Shown: positions 36,221-46,747, counted from the stretch's first letter. The stretch is 64,000 nt of DNA from Oreohelix idahoensis (GCA_024509875.1 JAMPIV010014838.1:843331-907330), one strand, 5' to 3'. Translations and numbers: made by a program. The notes: a model not told the origin generated them from the letters alone.

Positions 36221-37364
36221 AGATTCTTTTGTAGGAATGAATATAGAGATATATATATAGAAAGATATTTATTTGTCTGTTAACACTTTTTGTTGTTAGT
36301 CAAAGGTACATAACCCTTGATTTAGTTGTTGGTACATTTTATTATGTCTGTTACCTTCTCTTGGATCTTATATGAATACTAAGATTTACGTCAGCCCATC
36401 TTGAGTTGAACTCTGGGGTCACGCGCTTCTGCGCAGGTGTCGAATTGGGGTTGTCGAAAGAGACTTCCGTGATGATGGGGGATCCTGATCGCTGTACGGA
36501 CAAATGTCCGAAGATTTGTTCTTTGCTGTGAAATTCTGGGGGAAGGCGACATAACGTGTGTGACTTTTATGTCTATGTTCCTCCCCAGAATATATTCTTA
36601 GCGCCAAAGGATGGCGTGTGCTATTTTTCTAGTGTTTTCTAGGATGTTAAGGTAACGAAAGACATTTACTGTACCTTTTCGAATGCCTAGATCTGCAGCC
36701 ATGGTATGGTCTGCACATGTATATGATTGACTATTTTCGAGACGATGTTTTGCTAGCAGCACCATTATTCATATGATATACATTGCATTATTATCCATAT
36801 GATCTACACAGCATTATTTAAATGATGGGCAGCGCCCTTTACTTATGCTTCATTATGCAGCTTCTGAGTGAGCGAAGCTCATCGAAGTTAGGAGCCATTT
36901 TGGATCTCGCCTTTGCCTAAGCGGATCATCGTTCGGAGAACAGGGATGCCTTACTATCTGATGATGATACAGAGATGTCTACTATTGTAATCCACTACTG
37001 GTGGTTTTAAGATTGTCGTCATAAAAGCCTGCTAATTTACGGCTTGTAATTCTTCGTCAGAAGAGGTTCTGTCAGGGAGCCATTGATGATAAACGTTTGC
37101 TAACATTAACTGACGCTATCAGTCAGTTAGGCTTGGGAGTAAATACAACTAGAACCGGTATATAAATTACTGTGTCGGTTCGAGTTGACCATCAACCTTC
37201 ATCAAGATGACTAGTACACACAAACTACATGCACCACAGTCACCCTTATCAATGTAATGTACCAGTGTGACGCCTTTGCATTTACAGTTTACATTCTACA
37301 TTTATCAGTGTGGTGGCTTCATGTACACAGCATTCTTCAGTGATAAGAATATATACACTTATCA
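36211..37364. mobile_element. Solo LTR-like insertion, 1154 bp, TG...CA, TSD GCATT
   Basis: It begins TGTTACGCACAG and ends ACACTTATCA, precisely between two GCATT copies. The LINE reads GAGAGG-GCATT-GTTTTTCC without it, and copies E and 1324-3328 show the empty site. Terminal TG/CA and a 5-bp duplication are LTR hallmarks, and there is no internal coding, so a solo LTR left by recombination is the best reading. A TATATAAAT word near 37158 suggests the plus strand as sense. It does not resemble the LTRs of B, C, D or G by eye. Confidence 0.88.
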
Positions 37365-37369
37365 GCATT
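37365..37369 (+). repeat. TSD of solo LTR, right
   Basis: GCATT, identical to 36206-36210. Confidence 0.88.
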
Positions 37370-38674
37370 GTTTTTCCTTCCTCATGTTCTTTAGGGTCTT
37401 ATAGAACAATTTCTGGTTTTCTTGTGCATCTTTTCTAGCTTTTCTCCAAATTCTTCCCAGGACTTCTGTTTTGCTGCTAGCACTTTGTTCTTTGCTTCTG
37501 TTCTGAGTGTCACATATTCTCTATATTTTTCCATTTGTCCTGTTGTGTTTTTAGCTCCTAAGTATTGTTTCCATGTCATTTTCTTCTCTCTTATTTTCTC
37601 TTTGACTTCCTCTGTCCACCAAGGTGTCCTCTTTCTCTTGTTCCCAAGTCAGACTTCACCGCATGCTTCTGCAGCAGTTGTCTTTATGATATCCTTGAAT
37701 TTAATCCAGAGGGTTTCCAAGTCATCAGGTCGTTCTTCTGTGTTGCTCACCGCTGTAGCAATAAGCCCCTGATATCTGGTCTTAATTTCTGGCTCTCTCA
37801 GCTTGTAGGTCCTAATGCCCATTTCTCCTGCTCGTTTACTTGGTTTCTTGCGTGATGTTGGGCAGTTCCTAGGCTGAGCAACTCTTTCAGTTGTTCTTTT
37901 GATTGTTAGCAGGTAGTGATCACTTCCAATCTCTGGCCCCCTCCAGACTCTAGCATCTCGGACATATTTGAATGAGCTTCTCCGAACAATGCCATAGTCG
38001 ATCACTGACTTCTCATTCTTTGTTGGTTCACATCTAGTGTATGCATGTATGCGCTTATGGGGGAACTTTGTGTTTGTAATGATCAGATTCTGCTCACTGC
38101 AGAATCTAAGGAGTCGCTTTCCATTGTCATTGAGAGTATCTTCTTCATATCTTCCGATAACTCCAACCCATCTAGCATGGTCATTTCCAACTCTGGCATT
38201 AAAATCTCCGAGCATGATAACTTCATCTAGGCAGTCATCCACTGTCCTTTGAAGCAGCTCGAAGAATTCCTCCTTGACCTCTGCTCTCTCATCCTCATTT
38301 GGCCCATACACTATGACCAGGTTGACTATGGTTTCTCCTTCTTTTAGTTTAACAACCATAATGCGCTCCGAGACAAAGTTCCATCCCTTGATACTATCTT
38401 TTTGATTTTGGGCCACAATGCAACCCACGCCCCCTTTAGCTCTTTCAGATATGGGTACACCACTGTAGAGCAGCGTGTCGCCATCGAGATCCATGACTCC
38501 TTGTCCTTTTTTCTTTGTTTCCGTTATAGCCAGGATTTTTAGTTTTGCTTTCCTCATCTCTTCCACCAGCTTCTCTTCCTTCCCATTTATACTTCTTGTG
38601 TTCCAAGTTCCATAAGTCGTAGTCCGTAGTCCGTTCCAGTTCGTCGCCTTTAGAATTGTGATAAACGAGCGCAA
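37370..38674 (-). pseudogene. LINE copy F endonuclease and linker
   Basis: Open from 38674 to 37649 (341 residues). Motifs: YGTWNTRSINGKEE, LAITETKKKGQG, LVIVYGPNEDERAE, VIMLGDFNARVGNDHA, RCEPTKNEKSVIDYG and GSDHYLLTI, with the Glu, Asn/Asp and His of an EEP-type endonuclease. The frame ends at TGA (37651-37649), where copy E has CGA, a likely CpG transition; reading continues in the same frame through KRTPWWTE to about 37400, where loss of one A near 37440 shifts the frame. Protein start is uncertain because the 5' end lacks the GC-rich UTR of copy E. Confidence 0.9.
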
Positions 38675-38690
38675 AGGCCTTATTGCTCTA

Positions 38691-40425
38691 TCTTTTCCTA
38701 CATCTTTCGTATTGTATTTTCTCCGACATTTGCTCTTTCATCCCATATTTGCGATCCCACATTTGCTATTTCATCGTTGTGATTACTCGCGACCGGTATC
38801 TAGAGAACCACATTTGTTCTTTCATCGGGGGAAATAAAGTCCTTTGATTGAGTCCCCATACCTGACATTATCATTTGAAGCCCACATTGCATCGTGATAA
38901 ATCTGGTGAAAACATATCTGGTCATCCCAATCAGACATCTGGGCATGCTGTAATTTCTGTGACACCACATTGGACGCCCAGATTGGCCAGGTGAGAACGT
39001 CTCATGCTGTAATGGTGTTATGTTTGGTCGGCCGCTGTTCAGACAAGCGTTGGGTTACCACATTGGACGCCCAGCTTGGCCAGGTGAACAATAAACAAGC
39101 AGAGAGTAAGGTGACAGCAATTTGACAGCACTTTTGCATTAGCCCACCAATTATCTCCATACCTGTTTGTCAAACCACACCCACGTTTGGACTGACAGGG
39201 GAAAAGAGCGATCCTGTGAATGAGTGACCAGAGGGGCTATTAAGGATTGGTTGGTATGGGCGGAGCTGTACAAGAAACCCATATCGGACTGGCAGAAATA
39301 TAATACCGCGTAGCTTGTTAGAGGAAGCAGTTCAGTTTTTATATTGTGAGGCAGAGATACAATCCCCAAAACGCCTAGCCTAAATACACGTGTTTATTCA
39401 GAGTGGATATAATTCAGTTCTGTGATGAATTGTGTTCTTAAAGGATTTTGCGAAGGGAAAAGAAGGTTAGTAGATCTTATACAGATTATTAATACATTTT
39501 CTTAAATTTTGTTTATTTTAACCTCACAGCTAAAATGTGCGAAAGATAGAGTTTCAAATAATTCTTTGCATAACTGATTAATAAAATCAGAAGATTTTCA
39601 TAGAAGATGATAGGAGGTAATTAATAGTTCATACTTCACTTTCATCATCATCACTGTCTCCCATGCGCACACACTCTCATGCACAAGATATTTAACATCA
39701 TTAGAATTGAACTCAGAGAGAGATCAATAATGAGCAGTAGTATCAATGAAAGTCAACCAGTGATGTTAAATGTGAAAAACTTACGAGGACTTTTGTGTGT
39801 CTTCAGTTCATCAGAAGTCTGAGTCTACACGCAACGTGTCTGACGTCTAACCAGAAATAAGTTATCAAAAAACGGACATTTGGCTAGCAGAATTCGCCAT
39901 AGGACATCTTGCATTCCTCAATTAAAGAGGAATATTGTCTCACCCACAAGTCAGAAGGTGGACGCAGCATTTTTCGTCACCAATATACAGCTGGCTCACA
40001 AGTTCAATACATCGTTATCACAAGCTCAATACAGAGTCATCGTAAATTCAAATCACTCGAAAGATCATTATTATCTGAAGTCAAGCAAAAGAGCTCAAAA
40101 GAGGAATCGCATATTTATACCAAGTGCATCACACTCTTAAGCGCATTCTATGAAGCAGACTCTAAAGTATATTTTATGAATCACGACTACATACGCAAGA
40201 TTATGAGTCTACATATCACTAACATTTCGTGAAAATATCCAGTCTGGCTAGTACCCTCGGGAGATTAGACAACAGACCCTTTGTTCATATGACAGCTATT
40301 AACTGTTGATCAACACTACAGAGATATACTCAAACATTGAAGGAATATACATAAATATCTCGTCAGCGTTCTCAGTGCGACAACAGTTTTCACCAGATCG
40401 TCCTCGGCTTAGAGATACCCCATTA
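38691..40425. other. Unassigned DNA with short repeated motifs
   Basis: No gene recognised. ACATTTGCTCTTTCATC-like words occur near 38722, 38759 and 38808. A second motif, ACCACATTGGACGCCCAG plus TTGGCCAGGTGA, occurs twice, near 38964 and 39054. Overlapping frames at 39880-40232 have no recognisable domain. The right end is the break of the element D 5' LTR. Confidence 0.5.
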
Positions 40426-40982
40426 CAGATGGACAAAAGGATAGCGAGAAGGGAGAGGCAGAAAGCCGAACACTAAACACGCTTCGCGCGATACGCAAAT
40501 GCTGCCATCACGCGTGTAAGTCTACATGCACTAATTTTTTTTCAGACGGACAGTGATAAAATACACTACCCTTTCCCAGAGTTAGGTTTATAAATCATAA
40601 CAGACTCTTATTAGAAAAGATAACAATAGATGGGTTTACGTTTGAACACATAACAGTACCCAGACAGCACATCTTCGAAACAGGAGGTAGAAGAAATTGC
40701 ATATTTTGAACGCAGCCACGTAGCTCCTTTAAATTAGTATTTTTGGGTTCCTTAGGGCTTGCTGACAAATAATATGTAAAACGTTACGCAAATAGTCCAG
40801 GAATTAATAAATTATACCCAAAATAAAATATTGGGGGTGCCTGACAGCATAAAATCATTTCTGCTCATAAGATTTTTTTTTAACGTGTTTGAAAAAAATT
40901 TACGTTACAGAAATAGCCTACCATGTAAACTCCAAATTGATTGGAGCGCAACAAATGAAAGCCTAACCACGATTGGTCGGGC

Positions 40983-40990
40983 TATAAATA
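40983..40990 (+). promoter_or_regulatory. LTR TATA box
   Basis: TATAAATA. It recurs at 47616-47623 in the 3' LTR and as TATAAATG at 56852 in element G. Position about 180 bp upstream of the AATAAA signal suggests a short R region. Confidence 0.6.
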
Positions 40991-41165
40991 CTATCTTGGT
41001 TGTTAGGGGAGACGGGAAAAGATAACATTTTTTCAAACACTTATCGAAACGTGGCTCATTGGCCAGTCTCGCTGATATACACACTTGGGAGCGTTAGTTC
41101 GAGACCACTTGTTTAAATGATCCTGATAAAGCATCAGTGCGTTGAAGCCAGCTAAAATTTTGCTC

Positions 41166-41171
41166 AATAAA
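41166..41171 (+). terminator. LTR polyadenylation signal
   Basis: AATAAA within CTCAATAAAAGCCTGG. Conserved at 47799-47804 and, in element G, at 57039-57044. If used, U5 would be over 1.3 kb. Confidence 0.6.
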
Positions 41172-42520
41172 AGCCTGGAAGATAAGCAGATGGAAATTTG
41201 TGCCAGTTTGTGCCAGAATTCATTGCTAATCAACGTATCTGTGTTATTCGTATGAATTGTGGTAAGCTTGAACCATTTAATATCTTTTAATGAAAATTGA
41301 ATGTGAATTGTTGATTTATGCCTGTATATATATGTGTAGTTCAGTGGCAAACGTGAGGTAAAGCCTAAAATGCTCCAGCCTGAACAGAGGGTGTCGGAGA
41401 GAAGTAAAACGGCATGGAATGGCCAAACAGTACACTGACACCTGGATGATTGACTAGAAAGAAATAATGCTGGAAGTGCAGAGGCGTAGTAACCATTAGG
41501 AAGGGTAATACTGGAATAAAGTATTTCAGATGAAGCTGACTGTGGCCTAACGCTCTGAACGCAATGTTTGTGATGTATTGTGATCAGTGTAAAAAGAAAA
41601 TATAAATTAGTTATGAAGTAGAAGGTACATCCTTCTTGATTTCAGGGACAGTGGTCTTGATGGTACTGAGCAGCACCTAGTCAGAGCTTTGCTGAATCCA
41701 GTGTCGGACAGCATACTCCTTGGTCCTTTTAGCTATCAGTGAGGTGTCTCCAGAGCCCAGAGGAGAATTCGAGCAGAGGAGTCCTTTCCTGCCGCCATCA
41801 CGCCAGATAAGCTAACTTGGCCAGCTGAGCTCAACATTATGTCCCCTCATCTTGAACTGATTTTTTAAAATTAACATTAAGAGGGGAATTTACTTGTCTT
41901 AAAATCAGGAACTGTGAACATCTCCAATACTGGTCCCTAAAGACAAACTATTGAAGTCATGATGACAAATACCAACAGAGCTTGAACAAAACAAAACCAG
42001 TATTACCTCATTTTACTACTACACAACTGACACACATAGAACATTTGTAATAATATATGTCACTACAATATTCATATTAAATACATTCTGTACATAACTT
42101 GTAATTTAAATTGATTGTGATTCCTGGTTCCCTTGTAGTTGAATCAGGACACATATTCATTCATGCCAGTAATGAATACATATTGTTTTTTGAAAGTTTA
42201 TCAGTGACTCTTTTAAGATATCTTTGTAGAGTGTTATATGTATGTGAGTGTCACAGTGTTGTCAAGAGTAGTGGATTAAATTAAATTGTTTATCTGTCTG
42301 TTGTTGTGACTTACACTTCCCCATACTCATACCCTAGACACATAACGTAGCATCACACTATTCCAGAATAATTCTGACTGAGATATATAGATATGTGGTA
42401 GCAAGTAAGGTTATCTATAATACACTACTCTTAATAGATATAGATACCTTCACAGCTGATCTCAGTCAGTACACTAAGTTCCCTATAAGTATTTATAACA
42501 TCCCACTTCACCACATATAT

Positions 42521-42540
42521 TGGGGTCTCGCTCTTGGGAT
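42521..42540 (+). promoter_or_regulatory. Element D primer binding site, tRNA-Pro-like
   Basis: TGGGGTCTCGCTCTTGGGAT lies five bases after the LTR end. It is a mutated form of TGGGGGCTCGTCCGGG found at 58000 in element G. Confidence 0.75.
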
Positions 42541-42719
42541 TTTGAATCTTTAACTATTAAAAATATTGGGGGTAATTCACTTCAGGGAATATAAGAATTA
42601 AAAGGTATCCTTGGGTGGAATTAAATAAGGTTGAGCTCACGGTGCCTGTGTTGTCCATTAGATATATAGTTAGAAATTGAATTGTTGGTTAGACATTATA
42701 TAAAGTTACCTGATAGACA

Positions 42720-44579
42720 ATGGCGGACCTGGCCAAATTTCGATCTGCTGCGGTTCAGACTGCAAAAGAGTTAGGATTAGATGGGCAAGTTATGGTTGCC
42801 TATGTTACTACGGAATGTGACAAATTTATTGAACGCGAAGAAAGAAGGTTTGAAGCCGAAAGAAAGTTAGAGGCTGACAGGGAAATTAAGAAGTTACAAT
42901 TTGAAGCTGAGGCTGAGACTAAGAGGTTGCAAGCTGAGGCTGAGACTAAGAGGTTGCAGATTGAGGCTGACAAAGAGGCTAAAGCATTGGAAGCCGAGGA
43001 AAGAAGACAAGCTGCAGAAAGGGAAGAGAAGAAATTAGCTGCAGAAAGAGAAGAGAAGAGATTAGCTGCAGAAAGGGAAGCAGAAGATAAAAGATTACAA
43101 AGGGAACATGAATTACGACTAAGGGAGTTTGAGTTTCAAGGCCATGCTCCTGAAAATGGTGCCAGTCCCTTTGCCTCTGATGCTACGGTTACTCAAGGAG
43201 CCTCAACCTCAGCTATGAACTTTCATTTAGATCATTTTGTTGAGAAAGACGATGATATTGAGAGCTACCTAAATAGGTACGAACTATTAGCTACCACGTA
43301 TGGGTTGGAGAGAGAAAGGTGGAGCTTAAAGTTATCTCAGGGACTTCGTGGGGCAGCTTATGAAGTTTTTGCAAAAATGAGCAGAGGTGATCAGGAAAAT
43401 TATGACATGCTAAAGCAGGCTCTTTTGTTAAGGTATGAAAAGAATGCAGAGTTTTACAGGAAAAAATTTAGGAATGCTAAACTACTGTCAGGTGAAACCT
43501 ATCACCAGTTCTCTGCACGAATAGAGACATACTTGGAGAAATGGACTTCTCTGGGGAAAACCCAAGATCTTAAGGAAATGGTCCTTATAGAGCAACTAAG
43601 AGAGTCCATGGCTCCAGACCTGAGAAAGTTTCTCATGGAACAAGGTGCAGAGAGGCTGGGTGAGTTGCTAAATGTTGCTGAAAGGTATCAAGCAGCTCAA
43701 GCAGAGGTAACAGGTAATAAAAAGAAACAGGTGGACAACTTTAGGGCACCACAGAACTTTAATAAATTTGATCCTAGGGATCAAAATAAAGGTAAGCACC
43801 AATTTGATAGGCCACGGTATGACAATAAAAATAAATTCCCACAATTCGATGAAAGGAAATATGATGAAAGAAAATCTTTCAACCAAGGAAAAAGGTGGTG
43901 TAAGAATTGTCAGATGGACAATCATGACACTGACCGTTGCAGAAGGAAACGTGTGTATATGGCAACCCTTCAGGTCAGGTCGACCTCAAGACAGGAGGAG
44001 GATATTATGTTAGATACCACTCCAGAAGAGATGAGGAAGGCACAGGCTGGGGATAAAACACTCAAGCCTTGTTTCAGAAAATTGTCAACTTGTCATACAA
44101 CTCCAGGCAAGGGAGATTTTTACATGAAAAACAAGTTGATGTATAGGAAGACTGGAGCTAGATCCAATGGTCACGGACAGCTGGTTCTTCCAAAAAGATA
44201 CAGGACAGAATTAATAAGGAGCCTACATGTGAAACCAGATGGGGACCATGAGAAAATAGGTACCATCATTCAAAAGGTGGCTCACAATTATTATTGGCCC
44301 AAAGCAAGATGGGACATTGAGAATTTTGTAGAAAGGTGTAGCATAGCACACGAGGGAACACCCACAAGTGGGAACATGGATCAGGACCTGGACACGCCAC
44401 GAGGCAAAATTAGGCCTGATAATAAAAAGAAAAATAGATTTGATAAAGTGGACCAAACGAATGGGAAGCCCCTTTTCACGGACAAGCTTCACTTAACTGT
44501 TTTACAATGGCCACTATGCGGAGAGTGCAAAAGGATGTCTTACCCCAGGATAAGCCGACAATCCCTCAATCGGACTTAA
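42720..44579 (+). CDS. gag: Element D gag with zinc knuckle and integrase HHC remnant
   Basis: Starts MADLAKFRSAAVQ and is open for 619 residues. Residues about 35-145 form a Glu/Lys/Ala/Arg coiled coil with ETKRLQAEA and AEREEKRLA repeats. A capsid-like region follows: YLNRYELLATTYGLERERW, LSQGLRGAAYEVF, FYRKKFRNAKLLSGE, then SCAN-like YHQFSARIETYLEKW, MVLIEQLRESMAPDLRKFL and LGELLNVAERY. An intact zinc knuckle, CKNCQMDNHDTDRC, is near residue 394. Protease is skipped: ATLQVRSTSRQEED runs straight into a pre-integrase linker (CFRKLSTCHTTPGKG) and part of the zinc domain (HVKPDGDHEKIG, YYWPKARWDIENFVERC) whose second Cys is missing. A one-base loss near 44458 relative to G diverts the last 40 residues. 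Confidence 0.92.
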   Translation: MADLAKFRSAAVQTAKELGLDGQVMVAYVTTECDKFIEREERRFEAERKLEADREIKKLQFEAEAETKRLQAEAETKRLQIEADKEAKALEAEERRQAAEREEKKLAAEREEKRLAAEREAEDKRLQREHELRLREFEFQGHAPENGASPFASDATVTQGASTSAMNFHLDHFVEKDDDIESYLNRYELLATTYGLERERWSLKLSQGLRGAAYEVFAKMSRGDQENYDMLKQALLLRYEKNAEFYRKKFRNAKLLSGETYHQFSARIETYLEKWTSLGKTQDLKEMVLIEQLRESMAPDLRKFLMEQGAERLGELLNVAERYQAAQAEVTGNKKKQVDNFRAPQNFNKFDPRDQNKGKHQFDRPRYDNKNKFPQFDERKYDERKSFNQGKRWCKNCQMDNHDTDRCRRKRVYMATLQVRSTSRQEEDIMLDTTPEEMRKAQAGDKTLKPCFRKLSTCHTTPGKGDFYMKNKLMYRKTGARSNGHGQLVLPKRYRTELIRSLHVKPDGDHEKIGTIIQKVAHNYYWPKARWDIENFVERCSIAHEGTPTSGNMDQDLDTPRGKIRPDNKKKNRFDKVDQTNGKPLFTDKLHLTVLQWPLCGECKRMSYPRISRQSLNRT

Positions 44580-44779
44580 ACAAACTGGAGGAAGAGGATG
44601 TAGAGAGGAAATCTCTCATCAAGAATTTTAAGTGGGGAGAAAGCCCCAAAAGAATTGGTAGCGGTCGTTTTGTGAATGAAAATTCTGGGAGGAAAAATCA
44701 TCACTATAAAGCTTCGAGTGGAAGAGACCATACCGGTGCATGGACAAATAGGTCCACACAATTAAAGGTCCATATGTAG
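44344..44779 (+). CDS. Unrecognised charged module replacing the integrase core
   Basis: Where A and B encode the integrase catalytic core, D and G carry about 430 bp of other sequence. In G it is read in frame with gag; in D a one-base deletion splits it, leaving a frame at 44507-44779 (MATMRRVQKDVLPQ, LNKLEEEDVERKSL, KNFKWGESPKRIG, KNHHYKASSGRDH). It is rich in Lys, Arg, Asp, Ser and Asn. I see no Asp-Asp-Glu triad and no known domain. It may be captured DNA, a rearranged piece of another frame of the element, or random sequence kept by copying. Confidence 0.6.
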
Positions 44780-46680
44780 CTTTGTTAAGAACGTGGACTG
44801 ATGAAAAGGCAGAGGAAAACATTACATCTTCATACCAATATGTGAATGAGCTGACCACTCGGTTGAAAACTGGCTGGAAACTTGCCAATGAAAATTTGAA
44901 ACAAGCCAGGAAGAAACATGCTGCCTATTATAACAGGAAGGCGAAAGACAGAAATTTGGCTGTGGGAGAGAAGGTACTGCTTCTTTTGCCCGGGAGTCAG
45001 AATAAGTTACAAATTGGATGGCAGGGTCCATATACAGTTCTAGAGAAGGTGTCTAGAACAAATTATAAGATAGATAAGAAGGGGAAAGAAAAAATCTATC
45101 ATGTGAATCTCCTGAAGAAATATTTGGAAAGAGAACATCAGGAAGAGACACACTTGTTGACCTTGTCCATCGCCATGGAGATGAAAAAGGAACCACTTTC
45201 ATCATTTGAATATCCATTACACCCCTGTGAGACAGCAGCACAGGTGAAAATCAGTACACATTTAACGAAAACTCAGAAAGAGAGAGTGCAACAGGTTCTA
45301 AAGAATCATGCAGAGGTGTTAACAGACCGACCAGGGCATACAAACCTATTGGAATATGATATGAAACTCATAGACTCCACACCTGTCTGTATGAAACCAT
45401 ATTCGATTCCGTTTGCTAAGGAAAAAGCTTTGAAGGAAGAGATAGACTATCTATTGAAGGAAGGAATTATTTCGCACAGTGAGTCTTCGTATAGTTCCGG
45501 GGTGGTACTCTTAAGGAAGCCCTCTGGAGAACATAGACTCTGTATAGATTACAGGAGACTGAATGCTATTACAGAAGGACAGGTGGATCCATTGCCGGAT
45601 ACAAATCAGCTGTTTGCCAGACTAAATAAAGCTAAATATTTCTCAAAAGTGGATCTGAGTAAAGGATACTATCAGATTCCAGTAAAGCCTGAGGTTAGAC
45701 CATACCTAGCTTTTAGTACCTCAGAAGGACACTATGAGTTTAATAGATTGCCATTTGGATTGAAGAATGCGCCTAGTGTCTTCTCTAGAATGATGAGAAA
45801 ATTATTGGATCCTCTGAATAATCCCTGTATAACAAATTTTATGGATGATATCCTTATAGCAACAGAAACATTTGAGGAACACATTGACTCTCTGAACAGG
45901 CTGTTTGATCGACTTAGGGAGGCAAATTTAACAGCCCGACCAACCAAATGTTGCGTTGGATGTAAAGAATTGGAATTTTTGGGACACACAGTTTATCAGG
46001 GAAACATGACCCCTGACCCAAAGAACTTAGAGAAACTACAGAAAGCCCCGAGACCACAAACCAAGAAGGACGTGAGATCCTTTGTCTCATTATGTGGTTT
46101 CTACCAGAAGTATATCAAAAACTTTAATTCCATATGTGCACCGTTAACTGAATTGACACGTAAAGGACATCCAGATCGCATTACATGGACTCCCCAATGT
46201 GAAATGACTTACCAAGAATTGAAGGAAAAGCTCACAAGTAAACCCATTTTGAAATTACCTGACTTAAGTCAAGAATTCATAGTAAGGACGGATGCAAGTA
46301 ATATTGGGTTAGGTGCAACTTTACTACAGAAATCAGATGCATTGGATGGGGAATTAAGCCCAGTGGCATATGCTAGCAGAAAGTTGAATAAAGCTGAAAT
46401 CAACTACTCAACTAGCGAAAAAGAATGTCTTGCAGTAATATGGGCAATAAAGAAATTCAATATTTATCTATATGGGAAGGCATTTAAGTTGCAAACTGAC
46501 CACAAACCTTTATCGTTTTTAGCACAGGCTAAGCATGAGAACTCTAGGTTACTCCGATGGTCTTTGCTTCTGGCTCCATATAATTTTAGCATTGAATATA
46601 TATCTGGAAAAACCAATCTGGGAGCGGATTTTTTAAGCCGCCATCCGTGTGATGAGAATCACCGTAAACCCCAGAAATAA
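44752..46680 (+). CDS. pol: Element D integrase C-terminus-RT-RNase H
   Basis: The frame is open from just after a TAG at 44749-44751 and overlaps the module frame by 28 nt in the -1 phase. It begins with the integrase tail (KGPYVALLRTWTDEKAEE, RKAKDRNLAVGEK) and a GPY/F domain GWQGPYTVLEKVS, then LLKKYLEREHQEE. RT motifs: LCIDYRRLNAITEGQ, FSKVDLSKGYYQIP, GLKNAPSVFSR and catalytic NFMDDILIAT (45838-45849). RNase H: RTDASNIGLGATL, SEKECLAVIWA, LQTDHKPLSFL. Ends NLGADFLSRHPCDE. All catalytic residues look intact and there are no stops over about 640 residues, so RT and RNase H might be functional. Confidence 0.93.
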   Translation, partial: VHTIKGPYVALLRTWTDEKAEENITSSYQYVNELTTRLKTGWKLANENLKQARKKHAAYYNRKAKDRNLAVGEKVLLLLPGSQNKLQIGWQGPYTVLEKVSRTNYKIDKKGKEKIYHVNLLKKYLEREHQEETHLLTLSIAMEMKKEPLSSFEYPLHPCETAAQVKISTHLTKTQKERVQQVLKNHAEVLTDRPGHTNLLEYDMKLIDSTPVCMKPYSIPFAKEKALKEEIDYLLKEGIISHSESSYSSGVVLLRKPSGEHRLCIDYRRLNAITEGQVDPLPDTNQLFARLNKAKYFSKVDLSKGYYQIPVKPEVRPYLAFSTSEGHYEFNRLPFGLKNAPSVFSRMMRKLLDPLNNPCITNFMDDILIATETFEEHIDSLNRLFDRLREANLTARPTKCCVGCKELEFLGHTVYQGNMTPDPKNLEKLQKAPRPQTKKDVRSFVSLCGFYQKYIKNFNSICAPLTELTRKGHPDRITWTPQCEMTYQELKEKLTSKPILKLPDLSQEFIVRTDASNIGLGATLLQKSDALDGELSPVAYASRKLNKAEINYSTSEKECLAVIWAIKKFNIYLYGKAFKLQTDHKPLSFLAQAKHENSRLLRWSLLLAPYNFSIEYISGKTNLGADFLSRHPCDENHRKPQK

Positions 46681-46736
46681 TAATAAATTTCTCTATGTGT
46701 ATATAGAATAAAGGACTGACATATAATGTCTGTTTT

Positions 46737-46747
46737 AAGAGGGGAGG
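46737..46747 (+). promoter_or_regulatory. Polypurine tract, element D
   Basis: AAGAGGGGAGG directly before the LTR start TGTCATG. Identical core in G at 62188. Confidence 0.85.

Larger units (their letters stand above)
34493..38690 (-). mobile_element. RTE/CFDP2-like LINE copy F, split by solo LTR
   Basis: Best preserved member of the family. On the minus strand: endonuclease (38674-37649), linker (to 37370), an LTR-like insertion at 37364-36211, RT (36220-34499), then an AAGT-type short 3' tail. Copies E and 1324-3328 lack the insertion at the equivalent site. Confidence 0.93.
40426..42515 (+). repeat. Element D 5' LTR, truncated at its left
   Basis: Matches 47058-49149 nearly base for base and ends CACCACA before the primer site. 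The first 310 bp of the 3' LTR (46748-47057) have no counterpart here; unrelated DNA joins at 40425. Confidence 0.93.

Noticed and set aside
37175..37195. GGTTCGAGTTG as a tRNA B box
   Set aside because: No A box at the right distance and no clover-leaf; it lies inside the solo LTR.
37649..38674. Host craniofacial development protein 2-like gene
   Set aside because: It is the endonuclease of an RTE-like LINE, followed by RT, with two more copies in the window.
39880..40232. Two overlapping open frames of 86 and 107 codons
   Set aside because: Overlapping phases, no domain, no relatives in the window; treated as chance.
40831..41350. Open frames in both D LTRs (64 and 105 codons)
   Set aside because: They recur at 47464-47983 only because the LTRs are duplicated; G has no equivalent open frame.
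46681..46747. Possible env gene after pol in element D
   Set aside because: Only about 60 bp separate the RNase H stop from the purine tract; G is the same. These are not env-bearing elements.
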